The notes under the pieces were generated by a model that saw only the letters and a program-made list of their open reading frames with translations, did no database searches and was not told where the DNA came from. Of a DNA stretch of 64,000 nucleotides, positions 46,404 through 60,839 are shown piece after piece (position 1 is the first letter of the stretch; each line of letters opens with the position of its first letter). The DNA is from Nemertoderma westbladi (lineage: Eukaryota; Xenacoelomorpha; Nemertodermatida; Nemertodermatidae). Location: the NCBI GenBank assembly GCA_032718475.1, contig JAUCBJ010002800.1:1-64000 (forward strand), given 5' to 3'. A program made the position numbers and the translations under genes.

Positions 46404-49267
46404 TGGCTACCCATGGAGTAATTAAAGTTATATTAGCTACTCCGTAATTAAAGTTATATTAGCTACTCCGTAATTAAAGTTATATTGGCTACCCATGGAG
46501 TAATTAAAGTTATTGGCTACCCATGGAGTAATTAAAGTTATATTGGCGGAACATGGAGTAATTAAAGTTATTGGCTACCCATGGAGTAATTAAAGTTATA
46601 TTGGCTACCCATGGAGTAATTAAAGTTATATTGGCTGCCCATGGAGTAATTAAAGTTATATTGGCTACCCATGGAGTAATTAAAGTTATATTGGCTACCC
46701 ATGGAGTAATTAAAGTTATATTAGCTACTCCGTAATTAAAGTTATATTAGCTACTCCGTAATTAAAGTTATATTGGCTACCCAAGGAGTAATTAAAGTTA
46801 TTGGCTACCCATGGAGTAATTAAAGTTATATTGGCGGAACATGGAGTAATTAAAGTTATTGGCTACCCATGGAGTAATTAAAGTTATATTGGCTACCCAT
46901 GGAGTAATTAAAGTTATATTGGCTGCCCATGGAGTAATTAAAGTTATATTGGCTACCCATGGAGTAATTAAAGTTATATTGGCTACCCATGGAGTAATTA
47001 AAGTTATATTGGCTACCCATGGAGTAATTAAAGTTATATTGGCTACCCATGGAGTAATTAAAGTTATATTGGCTACCCATGGAGTAATTAAAGTTATATT
47101 GGCTACCCATGGAGTAATTAAAGTTATATTAGCTACTCCGTAATTAAAGTTATATTTGCTACCCATGGAGTAATTAAAGTTATATTGGCTACCCAAGGAG
47201 TAATTAAAGTTATATTGGCTACCCATGGAGTAATTAAAGTTATTGGCTACCCATGGAGTAATTAAAGTTATATTGGCTACCCATGGAGTAATTAAAGTTA
47301 TATTAGCTACTCCGTAATTAAAGTTATATTTGCTACCCATGGAGTAATTAAAGTTATATTTGTTACCCAAGGAGTAATTAAAGTTATATTTGTTACCCAT
47401 GGAGTAATTAAAGTTATATTGGCTACCCATGGAGTAATTAAAGTTATATTAGCTACTCCGTAATTAAAGTTATATTAGCTACTCCGTAATTAAAGTTATT
47501 GGCTACCCATGGAGTAATTAAAGTTATATTGGCTACCCTTGGAGTAATTAAAGTTATATTGGCTACCCAAGGAGTAATTAAAGTTATATTGGCTACCCAT
47601 GGAGTAATTAAAGTTATTGGCTACCCATGGAGTAATTAAAGTTATATTGGCTACCCATGGAGTAATTAAAGTTATATTGGCTACCCATGGAGTAATTAAA
47701 GTTATATTAGCTACTCCGTAATTAAAGTTATATTGGCTACCCATGGAGTAATTAAAGTTATATTGGCTACCCAAGGAGTAATTAAAGTTATATTGGCTAC
47801 CCAAGGAGTAATTAAAGTTATATTGGCTACCCAAGGAGTAATTAAAGTTATATTGGCTACCCATGGAGTAATTAAAGTTATATTAGCTACTCCGTAATTA
47901 AAGTTATATTAGCTACTCCGTAATTAAAGTTATTGGCTACCCATGGAGTAATTAAAGTTATATTGGCTACCCTTGGAGTAATTAAAGTTATATTGGCTAC
48001 CCAAGGAGTAATTAAAGTTATATTGGCTACCCATGGAGTAATTAAAGTTATTGGCTACCCATGGAGTAATTAAAGTTATATTGGCTACCCATGGAGTAAT
48101 TAAAGTTATATTAGCTACTCCGTAATTAAAGTTATATTTGCTACCCATGGAGTAATTAAAGTTATATTTGTTACCCAAGGAGTAATTAAAGTTATATTTG
48201 CTACCCATGGAGTAATTAAAGTTATATTTGTTACCCAAGGAGTAATTAAAGTTATATTGGCTACCCATGGAGTAATTAAAGTTATATTGGCTGCCCATGG
48301 AGTAATTAAAGTTATATTGGCTACCCATGGAGTAATTAAAGTTATATTGCCTACCCATGGAGTAATTAAAGTTATATTGGCTACCCATGGAGTAATTAAA
48401 GTTATATTAGCTACTCCGTAATTAAAGTTATATTTGCTACCCATGGAGTAATTAAAGTTATATTGGCTACCCAAGGAGTAATTAAAGTTATATTAGCTAC
48501 TCCGTAATTAAAGTTATATTGGCTACCCATGGAGTAATTAAAGTTATATTGGCTACCCATGGAGTAATTAAAGTTATATTGGCTACCCATGGAGTAATTA
48601 AAGTTATATTGGCTACCCATGGAGTAATTAAAGTTATATTAGCTACTCCGTAATTAAAGTTATATTAGCTACTCCGTAATTAAAGTTATATTGGCTACCC
48701 ATGGAGTAATTAAAGTTATATTGGCTACCCAAGGAGTAATTAAAGTTATTGGCTACCCATGGAGTAATTAAAGTTATATTGGCTACCCATGGAGTAATTA
48801 AAGTTATATTGGCTACCCATGGAGTAATTAAAGTTATATTGGCTACCCATGGAGTAATTAAAGTTATTGGCTACCCATGGAGTAATTAAAGTTATATTGG
48901 CTACCCATGGAGTAATTAAAGTTATATTGGCTACCCATGGAGTAATTAAAGTTATTGGCTACCCATGGAGTAATTAAAGTTATATTGGCTACCCATGGAG
49001 TAATTAAAGTTATTGGCTACCCATGGAGTAATTAAAGTTATATTGGCTACTCCGTAATTAAAGTTATATTTGCTACCCATGGAGTAATTAAAGTTATTGG
49101 CTACCCATGGAGTAATTAAAGTTATATTGGCTACCCATGGAGTAATTAAAGTTATATTGGCTACCCATGGAGTAATTAAAGTTATATTGGCTACCCATGG
49201 AGTAATTAAAGTTATATTAGCTACTCCGTAATTAAAGTTATATTTGCTACCCATGGAGTAATTAAAG

Positions 49268-52200
49268 TTATTGGCTACCCATGGAGTAATTAAAGTTATA
49301 TTGGCTACCCATGGAGTAATTAAAGTTATATTGGCTACCCAAGGAGTAATTAAAGTTATATTGGCTACCCATGGAGTAATTAAAGTTATATTGGCTACCC
49401 AAGGAGTAATTAAAGTTATATTGGCTACCCATGGAGTAATTAAAGTTATATTGGCTACCCAAGGAGTAATTAAAGTTATATTGGCTACCCATGGAGTAAT
49501 TAAAGTTATATTGGCTACCCAAGGAGTAATTAAAGTTATATTGGCTACCCATGGAGTAATTAAAGTTATATTGGCTACCCATGGAGTAATTAAAGTTATA
49601 TTAGCTACTCCGTAATTAAAGTTATATTGGCTACCCAAGGAGTAATTAAAGTTATATTGGCTACCCAAGGAGTAATTAAAGTTATATTGGCTACCCATGG
49701 AGTAATTAAAGTTATATTGGCTACCCAAGGAGTAATTAAAGTTATATTGGCTACCCATGGAGTAATTAAAGTTATATTGGCTACCCAAGGAGTAATTAAA
49801 GTTATATTGGCTACCCATGGAGTAATTAAAGTTATATTGGCTACCCAAGGAGTAATTAAAGTTATATTGGCTACCCATGGAGTAATTAAAGTTATATTAG
49901 CTACTCCGTAATTAAAGTTATATTGGCTACCCATGGAGTAATTAAAGTTATATTAGCTACCCATGGAGTAATTAAAGTTATATTGGCTACCCATGGAGTA
50001 ATTAAAGTTATATTAGCTACTCCGTAATTAAAGTTATATTGGTTACCCATGGAGTAATTAAAGTTATATTGGCTACCCATGGAGTAATTAAAGTTATATT
50101 GGCTACCCATGGAGTAATTAAAGTTATATTGGCTACCCATGGAGTAATTAAAGTTATATTGGCTACCCATGGAGTAATTAAAGTTATATTGGCTACCCAT
50201 GGAGTAATTAAAGTTATATTAGCTACTCCGTAATTAAAGTTATATTGGTTACCCATGGAGTAATTAAAGTTATATTGGCTACCCATGGAGTAATTAAAGT
50301 TATATTGGCTACCCATGGAGTAATTAAAGTTATATTGGCTACCCAAGGAGTAATTAAAGTTATATTGGCTACCCATGGAGTAATTAAAGTTATATTGGCT
50401 ACCCATGGAGTAATTAAAGTTATATTGGCTACCCAAGGAGTAATTAAAGTTATATTGGCTACCCATGGAGTAATTAAAGTTATATTGGCTACCCAAGGAG
50501 TAATTAAAGTTATATTGGCTACTCCGTAATTAAAGTTATATTGGCTACTCCGTAATTAAAGTTATTGGCTACCCATGGAGTAATTAAAGTTATTGGTTAC
50601 CCATGGAGTAATTAAAGTTATATTGGCTACCCAAGGAGTAATTAAAGTTATATTGGCTACTCCGTAATTAAAGTTATATTGGCTACTCCGTAATTAAAGT
50701 TATATTGGCTACCCATGGAGTAATTAAAGTTATTGGCTACCCATGGAGTAATTAAAGTTATATTGGCTACCCAAGGAGTAATTAAAGTTATATTGGCTAC
50801 CCATGGAGTAATTAAAGTTATATTGGCTACCCAAGGAGTAATTAAAGTTATATTGGCTACCCATGGAGTAATTAAAGTTATATTGGCTACCCAAGGAGTA
50901 ATTAAAGTTATATTAGCTACTCCGTAATTAAAGTTGTATTGGCTACCCAAGGAGTAATTAAAGTTATATTGGCTACCCATGGAGTAATTAAAGTTATATT
51001 GGTTACCCATGGAGTAATTAAAGTTATATTGGCTACTCCGTAATTAAAGTTATATTGGCTACTCCGTAATTAAAGTTATATTGGCTACCCATGGAGTAAT
51101 TAAAGTTATTGGTTACCCATGGAGTAATTAAAGTTATTGGTTACCCATGGAGTAATTAAAGTTATATTTGTTACCCAAGGAGTAATTAAAGTTATATTGG
51201 CTACCCATGGAGTAATTAAAGTTATTGGCTACCCATGGAGTAATTAAAGTTATATTGGCTACCCATGGAGTAATTAAAGTTATATTGGCTACCCAAGGAG
51301 TAATTAAAGTTATATTGGCTACCCATGGAGTAATTAAAGTTATATTGGCTACCCAAGGAGTAATTAAAGTTATATTGGCTACCCATGGAGTAATTAAAGT
51401 TATATTGGCTACCCAAGGAGTAATTAAAGTTATATTGGCTACCCATGGAGTAATTAAAGTTATATTGGCTACCCAAGGAGTAATTAAAGTTATATTGGCT
51501 ACCCATGGAGTAATTAAAGTTATATTGGCTACCCATGGAGTAATTAAAGTTATATTAGCTACTCCGTAATTAAAGTTATATTGGCTACCCAAGGAGTAAT
51601 TAAAGTTATATTGGCTACCCAAGGAGTAATTAAAGTTATATTGGCTACCCATGGAGTAATTAAAGTTATATTGGCTACCCAAGGAGTAATTAAAGTTATA
51701 TTGGCTACCCATGGAGTAATTAAAGTTATATTGGCTACCCAAGGAGTAATTAAAGTTATATTGGCTACCCATGGAGTAATTAAAGTTATATTGGCTACCC
51801 AAGGAGTAATTAAAGTTATATTGGCTACCCATGGAGTAATTAAAGTTATATTAGCTACTCCGTAATTAAAGTTATATTGGCTACCCATGGAGTAATTAAA
51901 GTTATATTAGCTACCCATGGAGTAATTAAAGTTATATTGGCTACCCATGGAGTAATTAAAGTTATATTAGCTACTCCGTAATTAAAGTTATATTGGTTAC
52001 CCATGGAGTAATTAAAGTTATATTGGCTACCCATGGAGTAATTAAAGTTATATTGGCTACCCATGGAGTAATTAAAGTTATATTGGCTACCCATGGAGTA
52101 ATTAAAGTTATATTGGCTACCCATGGAGTAATTAAAGTTATATTGGCTACCCATGGAGTAATTAAAGTTATATTAGCTACTCCGTAATTAAAGTTATATT

Positions 52201-52964
52201 GGTTACCCATGGAGTAATTAAAGTTATATTGGCTACCCATGGAGTAATTAAAGTTATATTGGCTACCCATGGAGTAATTAAAGTTATATTGGCTACCCAA
52301 GGAGTAATTAAAGTTATATTGGCTACCCATGGAGTAATTAAAGTTATATTGGCTACCCATGGAGTAATTAAAGTTATATTGGCTACCCAAGGAGTAATTA
52401 AAGTTATATTGGCTACCCATGGAGTAATTAAAGTTATATTGGCTACCCAAGGAGTAATTAAAGTTATATTGGCTACTCCGTAATTAAAGTTATATTGGCT
52501 ACTCCGTAATTAAAGTTATTGGCTACCCATGGAGTAATTAAAGTTATTGGTTACCCATGGAGTAATTAAAGTTATATTGGCTACCCAAGGAGTAATTAAA
52601 GTTATATTGGCTACTCCGTAATTAAAGTTATATTGGCTACTCCGTAATTAAAGTTATATTGGCTACCCATGGAGTAATTAAAGTTATTGGCTACCCATGG
52701 AGTAATTAAAGTTATATTGGCTACCCAAGGAGTAATTAAAGTTATATTGGCTACCCATGGAGTAATTAAAGTTATATTGGCTACCCAAGGAGTAATTAAA
52801 GTTATATTGGCTACCCATGGAGTAATTAAAGTTATATTGGCTACCCAAGGAGTAATTAAAGTTATATTAGCTACTCCGTAATTAAAGTTGTATTGGCTAC
52901 CCAAGGAGTAATTAAAGTTATATTGGCTACCCATGGAGTAATTAAAGTTATATTGGTTACCCAT
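49268..52964. repeat. Tandem block duplication, period 1,954 bp
   Basis: 49268-51010 and 51222-52964 match in unit order, including a rare aagttgtattgg unit present once in each copy (near 50,934 and 52,888). Confidence 0.85.
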
Positions 52965-55900
52965 GGAGTAATTAAAGTTATATTGGCTACTCCGTAATTA
53001 AAGTTATATTGGCTACTCCGTAATTAAAGTTATATTGGCTACCCATGGAGTAATTAAAGTTATTGGTTACCCATGGAGTAATTAAAGTTATTGGTTACCC
53101 ATGGAGTAATTAAAGTTATATTTGTTACCCAAGGAGTAATTAAAGTTATATTGGCTACCCATGGAGTAATTAAAGTTATATTGGTTACCCATGGAGTAAT
53201 TAAAGTTATATTGGCTACTCCGTAATTAAAGTTATATTGGCTACTCCGTAATTAAAGTTATATTGGCTACTCCGTAATTAAAGTTATATTGGCTACTCCG
53301 TAATTAAAGTTATATTGGCTACCCATGGAGTAATTAAAGTTATATTGGCTACCCATGGAGTAATTAAAGTTATTGGTTACCCATGGAGTAATTAAAGTTA
53401 TATTGGCTACCCATGGAGTAATTAAAGTTATATTGGTTACCCAAGGAGTAATTAAAGTTATATTTGTTACCCAAGGAGTAATTAAAGTTATATTGGCTAC
53501 CCATGGAGTAATTAAAGTTATATTGGCTACTCCGTAATTAAAGTTATATTGGCTACTCCGTAATTAAAGTTATATTGGCTACCCATGGAGTAATTAAAGT
53601 TATTGGTTACCCATGGAGTAATTAAAGTTATTGGTTACCCATGGAGTAATTAAAGTTATATTTGTTACCCAAGGAGTAATTAAAGTTATATTGGCTACCC
53701 ATGGAGTAATTAAAGTTATATTGGTTACCCATGGAGTAATTAAAGTTATATTGGCTACTCCGTAATTAAAGTTATATTGGCTACTCCGTAATTAAAGTTA
53801 TATTGGCTACTCCGTAATTAAAGTTATATTGGCTACTCCGTAATTAAAGTTATATTGGCTACCCATGGAGTAATTAAAGTTATATTGGCTACCCATGGAG
53901 TAATTAAAGTTATATTTGCTACCCAAGGAGTAATTAAAGTTATATTGGCTACCCATGGAGTAATTAAAGTTATTGGTTACCCATGGAGTAATTAAAGTTA
54001 TATTTGTTACCCAAGGAGTAATTAAAGTTATATTGGCTACCCATGGAGTAATTAAAGTTATATTGGTTACCCATGGAGTAATTAAAGTTATATTAGCTAC
54101 TCCGTAATTAAAGTTATATTGGCTACTCCGTAATTAAAGTTATATTGGCTACTCCGTAATTAAAGTTATATTGGCTACCCATGGAGTAATTAAAGTTATA
54201 TTGGCTACCCATGGAGTAATTAAAGTTATTGGTTACCCATGGAGTAATTAAAGTTATTGGCTACCCATGGAGTAATTAAAGTTATTGGCTACCCATGGAG
54301 TAATTAAAGTTATTGGCTACCCATGGAGTAATTAAAGTTATATTGGCTACCCATGGAGTAATTAAAGTTATATTGGCTACCCATGGAGTAATTAAAGTTA
54401 TATTAGCTACTCCGTAATTAAAGTTATATTAGCTACTCCGTAATTAAAGTTATATTGGCTACCCATGGAGTAATTAAAGTTATATTGGCTACCCATGGAG
54501 TAATTAAAGTTATATTGGTTACCCATGGAGTAATTAAAGTTATTGGTTACCCATGGAGTAATTAAAGTTATATTTGTTACCCAAGGAGTAATTAAAGTTA
54601 TATTGGCTACCCATGGAGTAATTAAAGTTATATTGGTTACCCCATTAGCTACTCCGTAATTAAAGTTATATTTGCTACCCAAGGAGTAATTAAAGTTATA
54701 TTGGCTACCCATGGAGTAATTAAAGTTATATTGGCTACCCATGGAGTAATTAAAGTTATATTGGCTACCCATGGAGTAATTAAAGTTATTGGCTACCCAA
54801 GGAGTAATTAAAGTTATATTGGCTACCCATGGAGTAATTAAAGTTATATTGGCTACCCAAGGAGTAATTACAGTTATATTGGCTACCCAAGGAGTAATTA
54901 AAGTTTTATTAGCTACTCCGTAATTAAAGTTATATTAGCTACTCCGTAATTAAAGTTATATTGGCTACCCATGGAGTAATTCAAGTTATATGAGCTACTC
55001 CGTAATTAAAGTTATATTGGCTACCCATGGAGTAATTAAAGTTATATTGGCTACCCATGGAGTAATTAAAGTTATATGAGCTACTCCGTAATTAAAGTTA
55101 TATTGGCTACCCATGGAGTAATTAAAGTTATATTGGCTACCCAAGGAGTAATTAAAGTTATATTGGCTACCCATGGAGTAATTAAAGTTATATGAGCTAC
55201 TCCGTAATTAAAGTTATATTGGCTACCCATGGAGTAATTAAAGTTATATTGGCTACCCAAGGAGTAATTAAAGTTTTATTAGCTACTCCGTAATTAAAGT
55301 TATATTAGCTACTCCGTAATTAAAGTTATATTGGCTACCCATGGAGTAATTAAAGTTATTGGCTACTCATGGAGTAATTAAAGTTATATTGGTTACCCAT
55401 GGAGTAATTAAAGTTATATTGGCTACCCAAGGAGTAATTAAAGTTTTATTAGCTACTCCGTAATTAAAGTTATATTAGCTACTCCGTAATTAAAGTTATA
55501 TTGGCTACCCATGGAGTAATTAAAGTTATATTGGCTACCCAAGGAGTAATTAAAGTTTTATTAGCTACTCCGTAATTAAAGTTATATTAGCTACTCCGTA
55601 ATTAAAGTTATATTGGCTACCCAAGGAGTAATTAAAGTTATATTAGCTACCCAAGGAGTAATTAAAGTTATATGAGCTACTCCGTAATTAAAGTTATATT
55701 AGCTACTCCGTAATTAAAGTTATATTGGCTACCCATGGAGTAATTAAAGTTATATTAGCTACCCAAGGAGTAATTAAAGTTATATGAGCTACTCCGTAAT
55801 TAAAGTTATATTGGCTACCCATGGAGTAATTAAAGTTATATTGGCTACCCATGGAGTAATTAAAGTTATATGAGCTACTCCGTAATTAAAGTTATATTGG

Positions 55901-58900
55901 CTACCCATGGAGTAATTAAAGTTATATTGGTTACCCATGGAGTAATTAAAGTTATATTGGTTACCCATGGAGTAATTAAAGTTATATTGGTTACCCATGG
56001 AGTAATTAAAGTTCTATTTGTTACCCAAGGAGTAATTAAAGTTATATTGGCTACCCATGGAGTAATTAAAGTTATTGGCTACCCAAGGAGTAATTAAAGT
56101 TATATTGGCTGCACATGGAGTAATTAAAGTTATATTAGCTACTCCGTAATTAAAGTTATATTGGCTACCCATGGAGTAATTAAAGTTATATTGGTTACCC
56201 ATGGAGTAATTAAAGTTCTATTTGTTACCCAAGGAGTAATTAAAGTTATATTGGCTACCCATGGAGTAATTAAAGTTATTGGCTACCCAAGGAGTAATTA
56301 AAGTTATATTGGCTGCACATGGAGTAATTAAAGTTATATTAGCTACTCCGTAATTAAAGTTATATGGCTACCCATGGAGTAATTAAAGTTATATTGGCTA
56401 CCCATGGAGTAATTAAAGTTATATTGGCTACCCAAGGAGTAATTAAAGTTATATTGGCTACCCATGGAGTAATTAAAGTTATATGAGCTACTCCGTAATT
56501 AAAGTTATATTGGCTACCCATGGAGTAATTAAAGTTATATTGGCTACCCAAGGAGTAATTAAAGTTATATTAGCTACTCCGTAATTAAAGTTATATTGGC
56601 TACCCAAGGAGTAATTAAAGTTATATTGGCTACCCATGGAGTAATTAAAGTTATATGAGCTACTCCGTAATTAAAGTTATATTGGCTACCCATGGAGTAA
56701 TTAAAGTTATATTGGCTACCCAAGGAGTAATTAAAGTTATATTAGCTACTCCGTAATTAAAGTTATATTGGCTACCCAAGGAGTAATTAAAGTTATATTG
56801 GCTACCCAAGGAGTAATTAAAGTTATATTAGCTACTCCGTAATTAAAGTTATATTGGCTACCCAAGGAGTAATTAAAGTTATATTAGCTACTCCGTAATT
56901 AAAGTTATATTGGCTACCCATGGAGTAATTAAAGTTATTGGCTACCCATGGAGTAATTAAAGTTATATTAGCTACTCCGTAATTAAAGTTATATTGGCTA
57001 CCCATGGAGTAATTAAAGTTATATGAGCTACTCCGTAATTAAAGTTATATTTGTTACCCAAGGAGTAATTAAAGTTATATTAGCTACTCCGTAATTAAAG
57101 TTATATTGGTTACCCATGGAGTAATTAAAGTTATATTGGCTACACATGGAGTAATTAAAGTTTTATTGGCTACCCATGGAGTAATTAAAGTTTTATTGGC
57201 TACCCATGGAGTAATTAAAGTTATATTGGCTACCCATGGAGTAATTAAAGTTATATTGGCTACCCATGGAGTAATTAAAGTTATATGAGCTACTCCGTAA
57301 TTAAAGTTATATTGGCTACCCATGGAGTAATTAAAGTTATATTGGCTACCCAAGGAGTAATTAAAGTTATATTAGCTACCCATGGAGTAATTAAAGTTAT
57401 ATTGGCTACCCATGGAGTAATTAAAGTTATATGAGCTACTCCGTAATTAAAGTTATAATGGCTACCCATGGAGTAATTAAAGTTATATTGGCTACCCATG
57501 GAGTAATTAAAGTTATATTGGCTACCCATGGAGTAATTAAAGTTATATTGGCTACCCAAGGAGTAATTAAAGTTATATTGGCTACCCATGGAGTAATTAA
57601 AGTTATTGGCTACCCAAGGAGTAATTAAAGTTATATTGGCTACCCATGGAGTAATTAAAGTTATATGAGCTACTCCGTAATTAAAGTTATATTGGCTACC
57701 CATGGAGTAATTAAAGTTATATTGGCTACCCATGGAGTAATTAAAGTTATATTGGCTACCCATGGAGTAATTAAAGTTATATGAGCTACTCCGTAATTAA
57801 AGTTATATTGGCTACCCATGGAGTAATTAAAGTTTTATTGGCTACCCATGGAGTAATTAAAGTTATATTGGCTACCCATGGAGTAATTAAAGTTATATGA
57901 GCTACTCCGTAATTAAAGTTATATTGGCTACCCATGGAGTAATTAAAGTTATATTGGCTACCCAAGGAGTAATTAAAGTTATATTAGCTACTCCGTAATT
58001 AAAGTTATATTGGCTACCCAAGGAGTAATTAAAGTTATATTAGCTACTCCGTAATTAAAGTTATATTAGCTACTCCGTAATTAAAGTTATATTAGCTACT
58101 CCGTAATTAAAGTTATATTGGCTACCCATGGAGTAATTAAAGTTATATTGGCTACCCAAGGAGTAATTAAAGTTATATTAGCTACTCCGTAATTAAAGTT
58201 ATATTGGCTACCCAAGGAGTAATTAAAGTTATATTAGCTACTCCGTAATTAAAGTTATATTAGCTACTCCGTAATTAAAGTTATATTAGCTACTCCGTAA
58301 TTAAAGTTATATTAGCTACTCCGTAATTAAAGTTATATTGGCTACCCATGGAGTAATTAAAGTTATATTGGCTACCCATGGAGTAATTAAAGTTATATTG
58401 GCTACCCAAGGAGTAATTAAAGTTATATTGGCTACCCATGGAGTAATTAAAGTTATATGGCTACCCATGGAGTAATTAAAGTTATATTTGTTACCCAAGG
58501 AGTAATTAAAGTTATATTGGCTACTCCGTAATTAAAGTTATATTAGCTACTCCGTAATTAAAGTTATATTGGCTACCCATGGAGTAATTAAAGTTATATT
58601 GGCTACCCATGGAGTAATTAAAGTTATATTGGCTACTCCGTAATTAAAGTTATATTAGCTACTCCGTAATTAAAGTTATATTGGCTACCCATGGAGTAAT
58701 TAAAGTTATATTGGCTACCCATGGAGTAATTAAAGTTATATTGGCTACCCAAGGAGTAATTAAAGTTATATTGGCTACCCATGGAGTAATTAAAGTTATA
58801 TTGGCTACTCCGTAATTAAAGTTATATTGGCTACTCCGTAATTAAAGTTATATTAGCTACTCCGTAATTAAAGTTATATTGGCTACCCATGGAGTAATTA

Positions 58901-60839
58901 AAGTTATATTGGCTACCCATGGAGTAATTAAAGTTATATTGGCTACCCATGGAGTAATTAAAGTTATATTGGCTACTCCGTAATTAAAGTTATATTGGCT
59001 ACTCCGTAATTAAAGTTATATTAGCTACTCCGTAATTAAAGTTATATTGGCTACCCATGGAGTAATTAAAGTTATATTGGCTACCCATGGAGTAATTAAA
59101 GTTATATTGGCTACCCATGGAGTAATTAAAGTTATATTGGCTACTCCGTAATTAAAGTTATATTGGCTACTCCGTAATTAAAGTTATATTAGCTACTCCG
59201 TAATTAAAGTTATATTGGCTACCCATGGAGTAATTAAAGTTATATTGGTTACCCATGGAGTAATTAAAGTTATATTGGCTACTCCGTAATTAAAGTTATA
59301 TTAGCTACTCCGTAATTAAAGTTATATTGGCTACCCATGGAGTAATTAAAGTTATATTGGCTACCCATGGAGTAATTAAAGTTATATTGGCTACCCAAGG
59401 AGTAATTAAAGTTATATTGGCTACCCATGGAGTAATTAAAGTTATATGGCTACCCATGGAGTAATTAAAGTTATATTTGTTACCCAAGGAGTAATTAAAG
59501 TTATATGGCTACCCATGGAGTAATTAAAGTTATATTTGTTACCCAAGGAGTAATTAAAGTTATATTGGCTACCCATGGAGTAATTAAAGTTATATTGGTT
59601 ACCCCATTAGCTACTCCGTAATTAAAGTTATATTTGCTACCCAAGGAGTAATTAAAGTTATATGAGCTACTCCGTAATTAAAGTTATATTGGCTACCCAT
59701 GGAGTAATTAAAGTTATATTGGCTACCCATGGAGTAATTAAAGTTATATTAGCTACTCCGTAATTAAAGTTATATTGGCTACCCATGGAGTAATTAAAGT
59801 TATATTGGCTACCCATGGAGTAATTAAAGTTATATTGCCTACCCAAGGAGTAATTAAAGTTATATTGGCTACCCATGGAGTAATTAAAGTTATATTGGCT
59901 ACCCATGGAGTAATTAAAGTTATATTAGCTACTCCGTAATTAAAGTTATATTAGCTACTCCGTAATTAAAGTTATATTGGCTACCCATGGAGTAATTAAA
60001 GTTATATTGGCTACCCATGGAGTAATTAAAGTTATATTAGCTACTCCGTAATTAAAGTTATATTGGCTACCCATGGAGTAATTAAAGTTATATTGGCTAC
60101 CCATGGAGTAATTAAAGTTATATTAGCTACTCCGTAATTAAAGTTATATTAGCTACTCCGTAATTAAAGTTATATTGGCTACCCAAGGAGTAATTAAAGT
60201 TATATTGGCTACCCAAGGAGTAATTAAAGTTATATTGGCTACCCATGGAGTAATTAAAGTTATATTGGCTACCCATGGAGTAATTAAAGTTATATTGGCT
60301 ACCCATGGAGTAATTAAAGTTATTGGCTACCCATGGAGTAATTAAAGTTATATTGGCTACCCATAGAGTAATTAAAGTTATATTGGTTACCCATGGAGTA
60401 ATTAAAGTTATATGAGCTACTCCGTAATTAAAGTTATATTGGCTACCCAAGGAGTAATTAAAGTTATATTGGCTACCCATGGAGTAATTAAAGTTATATT
60501 GGCTACCCATGGAGTAATTAAAGTTATATTGGCTACCCAAGGAGTAATTAAAGTTATATTGGCTACCCATGGAGTAATTAAAGTTATTGGCTACCCATGG
60601 AGTAATTAAAGTTATATTGGCTACCCATGGAGTAATTAAAGTTATATTAGCCTCTCCGTAATTAAAGTTATATTAGCTACTCCGTAATTAAAGTTATATT
60701 GGCTACCCATGGAGTAATTAAAGTTATATTGGCTACCCATGGAGTAATTAAAGTTATATTGGCTACCCATGGAGTAATTAAAGTTATTGGCTACCCATGG
60801 AGTAATTAAAGTTATTGGCTACCCATGGAGTAATTAAAG